In this document: positions 61,501 to 64,000 of the stretch, one piece after another
Numbering within the stretch: the stretch's first letter is position 1
How the letters are laid out: the number at the start of each line of letters is the position of its first letter
Source of the DNA: an uncultured Candidatus Saccharibacteria bacterium
GTDB taxonomy: Bacteria > Patescibacteriota > Saccharimonadia > Saccharimonadales > Saccharimonadaceae
Reading direction: 5' to 3'
Assembly (NCBI GenBank): GCA_946406315.1
Contig: CAMJKD010000003.1
Coordinates: forward strand, 43,752 to 107,751
DNA length: 64,000 nucleotides
Program-made: the position numbers and the translations under genes
Notes under the pieces: model-generated
Seen by the model: the letters and a program-made list of their open reading frames with translations, nothing else
The model's database searches: none
Told to the model about the DNA's origin: nothing

Positions 61501-62904
61501 GAAGTAACCTATGAGCCGAATTTGCCAAGTGGCTGCAGCTCATACAAAGGCACTCTACCGGCAACACAGAGCTATCTACCAATGACTATAGTGCAAAAGT
61601 CTAGCAGTACACTTACTTGCGACGGCTACAACTTTGTTAGGTGGGATGTGGCCGAAGGCGATCCGAAGCCGATTAATGACGACTATTTCAAGATAATTGA
61701 CGACAACGTAATCTTGCGTGCCATCTGGTCCAAAGTTTCTATCTCTAAGAGCATGGATGGGGAGGTAAAGGAAGAAGTAGTAGCAATCCTAAATACTGGA
61801 CAGAACATAAACGTGGCATTGAAAAAGCTGTCTGGTCAAACCAGTGCAAGCTATTCGACTAGTAATACTGCTATTACAGCCATAAAGCCTGCCTCTGCTA
61901 TGTCTTCTGCGCAACAAGCAAGCGCTTCCGTGATTTCTGCAGCTGGTTCTCCCGTACCAATTTATGCCTGGTTCGATAATACCGATGGCACTATCTATAT
62001 CTACTCCGAGGCAGATAAGATTAAGGCGGGCACTTCCTTGAGTTTTTTATTCTACAACTTTAAGAACCTGAACGATATCTCCGCACTTTCTAGTTGGGAT
62101 ACTTCGAGTGTTACTAATATGAGCTCTATGTTCTATGGCGCCTCTAGTCTTACGGATATTGATGCGCTTTCTGACTGGGATACTTCTAAAGTTACTAATA
62201 TGAACTCTATGCTCTATAGCGCCTCCAGCCTCACGAATATAGACGGCGTCGCCGATTGGGATACTTCGAGTGTTACCATTATGAGCTATATGTTCTATGG
62301 CGCCTCCAGCCTTGCAGATATAGACGCTCTTACCGATTGGGATACTTCGAAAGTTACTACTATGAGCTCTATGTTCCGTGGCGCCTCCAGTCTGACGGAT
62401 ATAGACGGCGCTTCTAATTGGGATACTTCAAGTGTTACTGCTATGAGTTATATGTTCTATGGCGCCTCCAGTCTGACGGATATTGATGCGCTTAGCGATT
62501 GGAATACTTCAAAAGTTACTACTATGCAGTCTATGTTCTCTAGTGCCTCCAGTCTCACAAATATAGACGCGCTCAGTAATTGGAATACTTCAAAAGTTAC
62601 TACTATGCAGTCTATGTTCTCTAGTGCGTACAGCCTTGCAAATATAGACGGCGCAACCGGTTGGGATACTTCGAGTGTTGTAAATATGAGCTATATGTTC
62701 TACAACGTTTCCAGTCTTGTCAATATAGACGGTGCATCTGATTGGGACACTTCGCAAGTTGCCGATATGTCCTACATGTTCTTCAATTGCTCTCATATAA
62801 CGTCCCTCCAACCGATTTTTGATTGGGATGTCTCAAGCTTGACGAATAAGAATAGTATCTTTAATGGTATTCCAGCAACCGTACAGCGTCCAGCATGGTT
62901 ATAG
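58504..62904 (+). CDS. Giant surface protein, paralogue of 31139..35620
   Basis: Start moved to ATG 58504 after gggagg; same domain order, including VPLTG plus TM, vWA and DUF285 repeats. Confidence 0.87.
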   Translation: MFATRKRLTQVDRIQKNIRIFAVLILGAILSCIVFKSFAEIIDDVRVDVDADLTYYLNVKEDGIDATGIESSDAQIANVLGGRVNVTDKIPEGLVFQGFVTTSDGTIGAVSRADNSIQCPGKVIDDTNEETVDTGTWNNDHTEYYYHGLHYNANTRTVSFSAEKIKAGCQLTVGIITKTPATIDDPNTTPIETRRDFYNTAFAAERGLTATSNTVHAFIGNSSATLYDVTYAYEGDIPTGAPATPSEESYAQDSTVPVNANPILEGYTFSGWTTTDATVTDGTFPMPNRNVRLVGLWTKNPEGTKYNVTYVINGEKPTDFMPPVQKQYEAGVSVPLDSTEANANIDGYRFSGWSTTDATLSETGFIMPDHDVTIVGSFQRISYRVCYAFEGAIMPQNASSLLPQCEDHYPGDTVTTAANPVAAGYDFLGWYKNATFTMPEENVTIYGEWAETLGTFIPQISKSLVDAQTEYVYGETVKFKITVHNPESFAIKDVYLQEELDGAVFVVPADDSYTVKTNTIAVIPSIPANSSVDVYAEYKVTENRTQTLTNIVELTGALADNHTLDTSQEYKATVNFNTVPEPVPLTGIIFNALPYIGLIALGICIIFVIVISSRKFDLLGKLSLASSSINPHKIFKYSLPCFAIIGALIGVTLVKNVAAGHYTEVIKSVELTSQHTNYSNSEPGSWNVTKSAKWIEPDKARITFDVDTVAKFADGIHTDIVMVLDNSSSMSGDKITQVKHDATELIESVLSDSNNRIGLVSFNTTATKLSNLTSDKTTLIDLVNGLGTPGCTNYYDGFLKAEEVLEGYQKQDSRELIMLFLTDGYPNEQTPNEIPEYQALKAKYPYMTINGIQYEMGDEVLDPIKQISDKQFIANMDSLNNVLFEASVTPYAYENFTLTDYIDDEYWDVDSVDMIEASIGEANHTHEGTVPVVAWTMNGVLISGRSARLTIDVTLKNASAIEEGTFLPTNDHETVQSSLPETPDENISSELTPVLKSSYEVTYEPNLPSGCSSYKGTLPATQSYLPMTIVQKSSSTLTCDGYNFVRWDVAEGDPKPINDDYFKIIDDNVILRAIWSKVSISKSMDGEVKEEVVAILNTGQNINVALKKLSGQTSASYSTSNTAITAIKPASAMSSAQQASASVISAAGSPVPIYAWFDNTDGTIYIYSEADKIKAGTSLSFLFYNFKNLNDISALSSWDTSSVTNMSSMFYGASSLTDIDALSDWDTSKVTNMNSMLYSASSLTNIDGVADWDTSSVTIMSYMFYGASSLADIDALTDWDTSKVTTMSSMFRGASSLTDIDGASNWDTSSVTAMSYMFYGASSLTDIDALSDWNTSKVTTMQSMFSSASSLTNIDALSNWNTSKVTTMQSMFSSAYSLANIDGATGWDTSSVVNMSYMFYNVSSLVNIDGASDWDTSQVADMSYMFFNCSHITSLQPIFDWDVSSLTNKNSIFNGIPATVQRPAWL
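62083..62880 (+). repeat. Tandem about 75-bp DUF285-type repeats
   Basis: About 10 iterations of W[DN]TS..VT.M..MF. Confidence 0.85.
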
Positions 62905-62954
62905 AGATTTTCAATTTGCATATTATACTTAAAAATGCTAACATATACAGTATC

Positions 62955-63040
62955 GCTGGGATAGCGAAGTGGTCAAACGCATCAGACTGTAAATCTGCCG
63001 GCTTCGGCCTTCGTAGGTTCGACTCCTACTCCCAGCACCA
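62955..63040 (+). tRNA. tRNA-Tyr (anticodon GTA), CCA encoded
   Basis: GCTGGGA...TCCCAGC, ACTGTAAAT anticodon loop, class II variable arm. Confidence 0.92.
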
Positions 63041-63135
63041 AGCAAACACCCCGAGCTCTACTCGGGATTTTTGCTTGTAAAATATCATGAAAACTGCCAA
63101 AAATTCATGTATAATCATAAGCATAGGACAATTAT

Positions 63136-63654
63136 ATGCAAAAACAATCGATAAGTAGCAGCACTAAAAAAGCCATTGTCATTACAACTATCATCATAGC
63201 CGCTATGGCTGTTGCTGCAATCCTAACCGTTTTAATCATCACTAAAAAAACCAGCACAGAAGGCCAAGGTCAAACCCAGCAAAATAATGTTTTCGAAAAA
63301 AGCTACAGCGAAGCAATGAAGCTTTACAAAGAACTAAACGACAAAGAAATACCAGTCGACGAGCTTGAAAACGAAGCCAAAAAACTCAATATCAATATTA
63401 CAGTTCGCCAAAGCAAAGATACCGGCACAATTCTCCTCAAGGACACAAACGAAACCATCAACTTCCAGATTATTAAAGAAGATGATTCCTCAAATACCGC
63501 GATAGACTTCGTCTATCATGAAAACATTAGTGGCAAAGACACCTTTGTTCTCCAATCTGGCGAAAAAACATTTCAACATTTTAACGGCACCGCCACAAAC
63601 GAATTCAAATCTATCGAAGAAGCCCTCAATGATCATTTATTGATACATAAATAA
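63136..63654 (+). CDS. Membrane-anchored hypothetical protein
   Basis: N-terminal TM (AIVITTIIIAAMAVAAILTVLII). Confidence 0.65.
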   Translation: MQKQSISSSTKKAIVITTIIIAAMAVAAILTVLIITKKTSTEGQGQTQQNNVFEKSYSEAMKLYKELNDKEIPVDELENEAKKLNINITVRQSKDTGTILLKDTNETINFQIIKEDDSSNTAIDFVYHENISGKDTFVLQSGEKTFQHFNGTATNEFKSIEEALNDHLLIHK

Positions 63655-63811
63655 CCACTCTGCGCCTTCATGCGCGAGCTCGAGACAACATAATTATTTT
63701 TAAACTATAATAATTTTAGTAAAGATTATTTAACAACATCATCAGCATTAGCGCAATCATGTAACCATCTAACGCTCAAACAACTTACGGCCGAATCTAC
63801 AAAAAAAGAAG

Positions 63812-63892
63812 CGGCCGGCCTGTCCCATACGGAACTGGCTCCGCCCCTTCACATGCACACGGCCGGCCTGTCCCATACGGAACTGGCTCCGC
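63812..63892. repeat. 33-bp direct repeat, two copies, 48-bp period
   Basis: cggccggcctgtcccatacggaactggctccgc at 63812-63844 and 63860-63892. Confidence 0.95.
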
Positions 63893-64000
63893 GTACATAA
63901 AAATTATAGCAACCTTACCTTTTTAAATCAATCAAAGGGCAAATACTTGTTGTTGTTTCGTAATAATGTCATAGTAGATTGTTTTATTAAAATGTCACCC

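Noticed and set aside
62895-63080. 61-aa + strand ORF
   Set aside because: Spans tRNA-Tyr
63812-63892. Possible CRISPR array
   Set aside because: Only two repeats with a 15-bp spacer and no cas genes in the window

Overview
This 64 kb window looks like a candidate-phyla-radiation genome, most likely Saccharibacteria (TM7); that assignment is inferred from gene content and style, not from a search. Its backbone is the ribosomal-protein supercluster on the + strand: rpsL-rpsG ... fusA ... tuf ... rpsJ ... rplC-D-W-B-rpsS-rplV-rpsC-rplP-rpmC-rpsQ-rplN-rplX-rplE-rpsN-rpsH ... rplF-rplR-rpsE-rplO ... secY-(sortase-like)-infA-rpmJ-rpsM-rpsK-rpsD-rpoA-rplQ-rplM-rpsI. No rpmD (L30) lies between rpsE and rplO. 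Accessory cargo splits the cluster at several normally conserved junctions: (i) a 4-gene operon (kinase-like / vWA / adenylosuccinate-synthetase-like / SAM-like-domain protein) plus a convergent nucleotidyltransferase-fold gene between rpsJ and rplC, which is the best candidate for an undescribed system; (ii) thyA-folA, a convergent divergent ThyX-like gene and a DUF3841-like gene between rpsH and rplF; (iii) a 4.5 kb surface-protein gene between rplO and secY. A second paralogue of that giant gene lies 27 kb away and shares blocks of (near-)identical DNA with it. Both have an internal VPLTG plus transmembrane segment that resembles a sorting signal, while the only sortase-like gene in the window has Val where the catalytic Cys is expected. 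Other features are a 1350-aa secreted protein operon, a standalone IS200-type TnpA whose RBS/start lies in a long inverted repeat, tRNA-Ala(GGC), tRNA-Thr(TGT), tRNA-Tyr(GTA), trpS, a holB-like gene, a pseudouridine synthase, and several small proteins of unknown function. All family assignments come from motif reading by eye; no searches were run.
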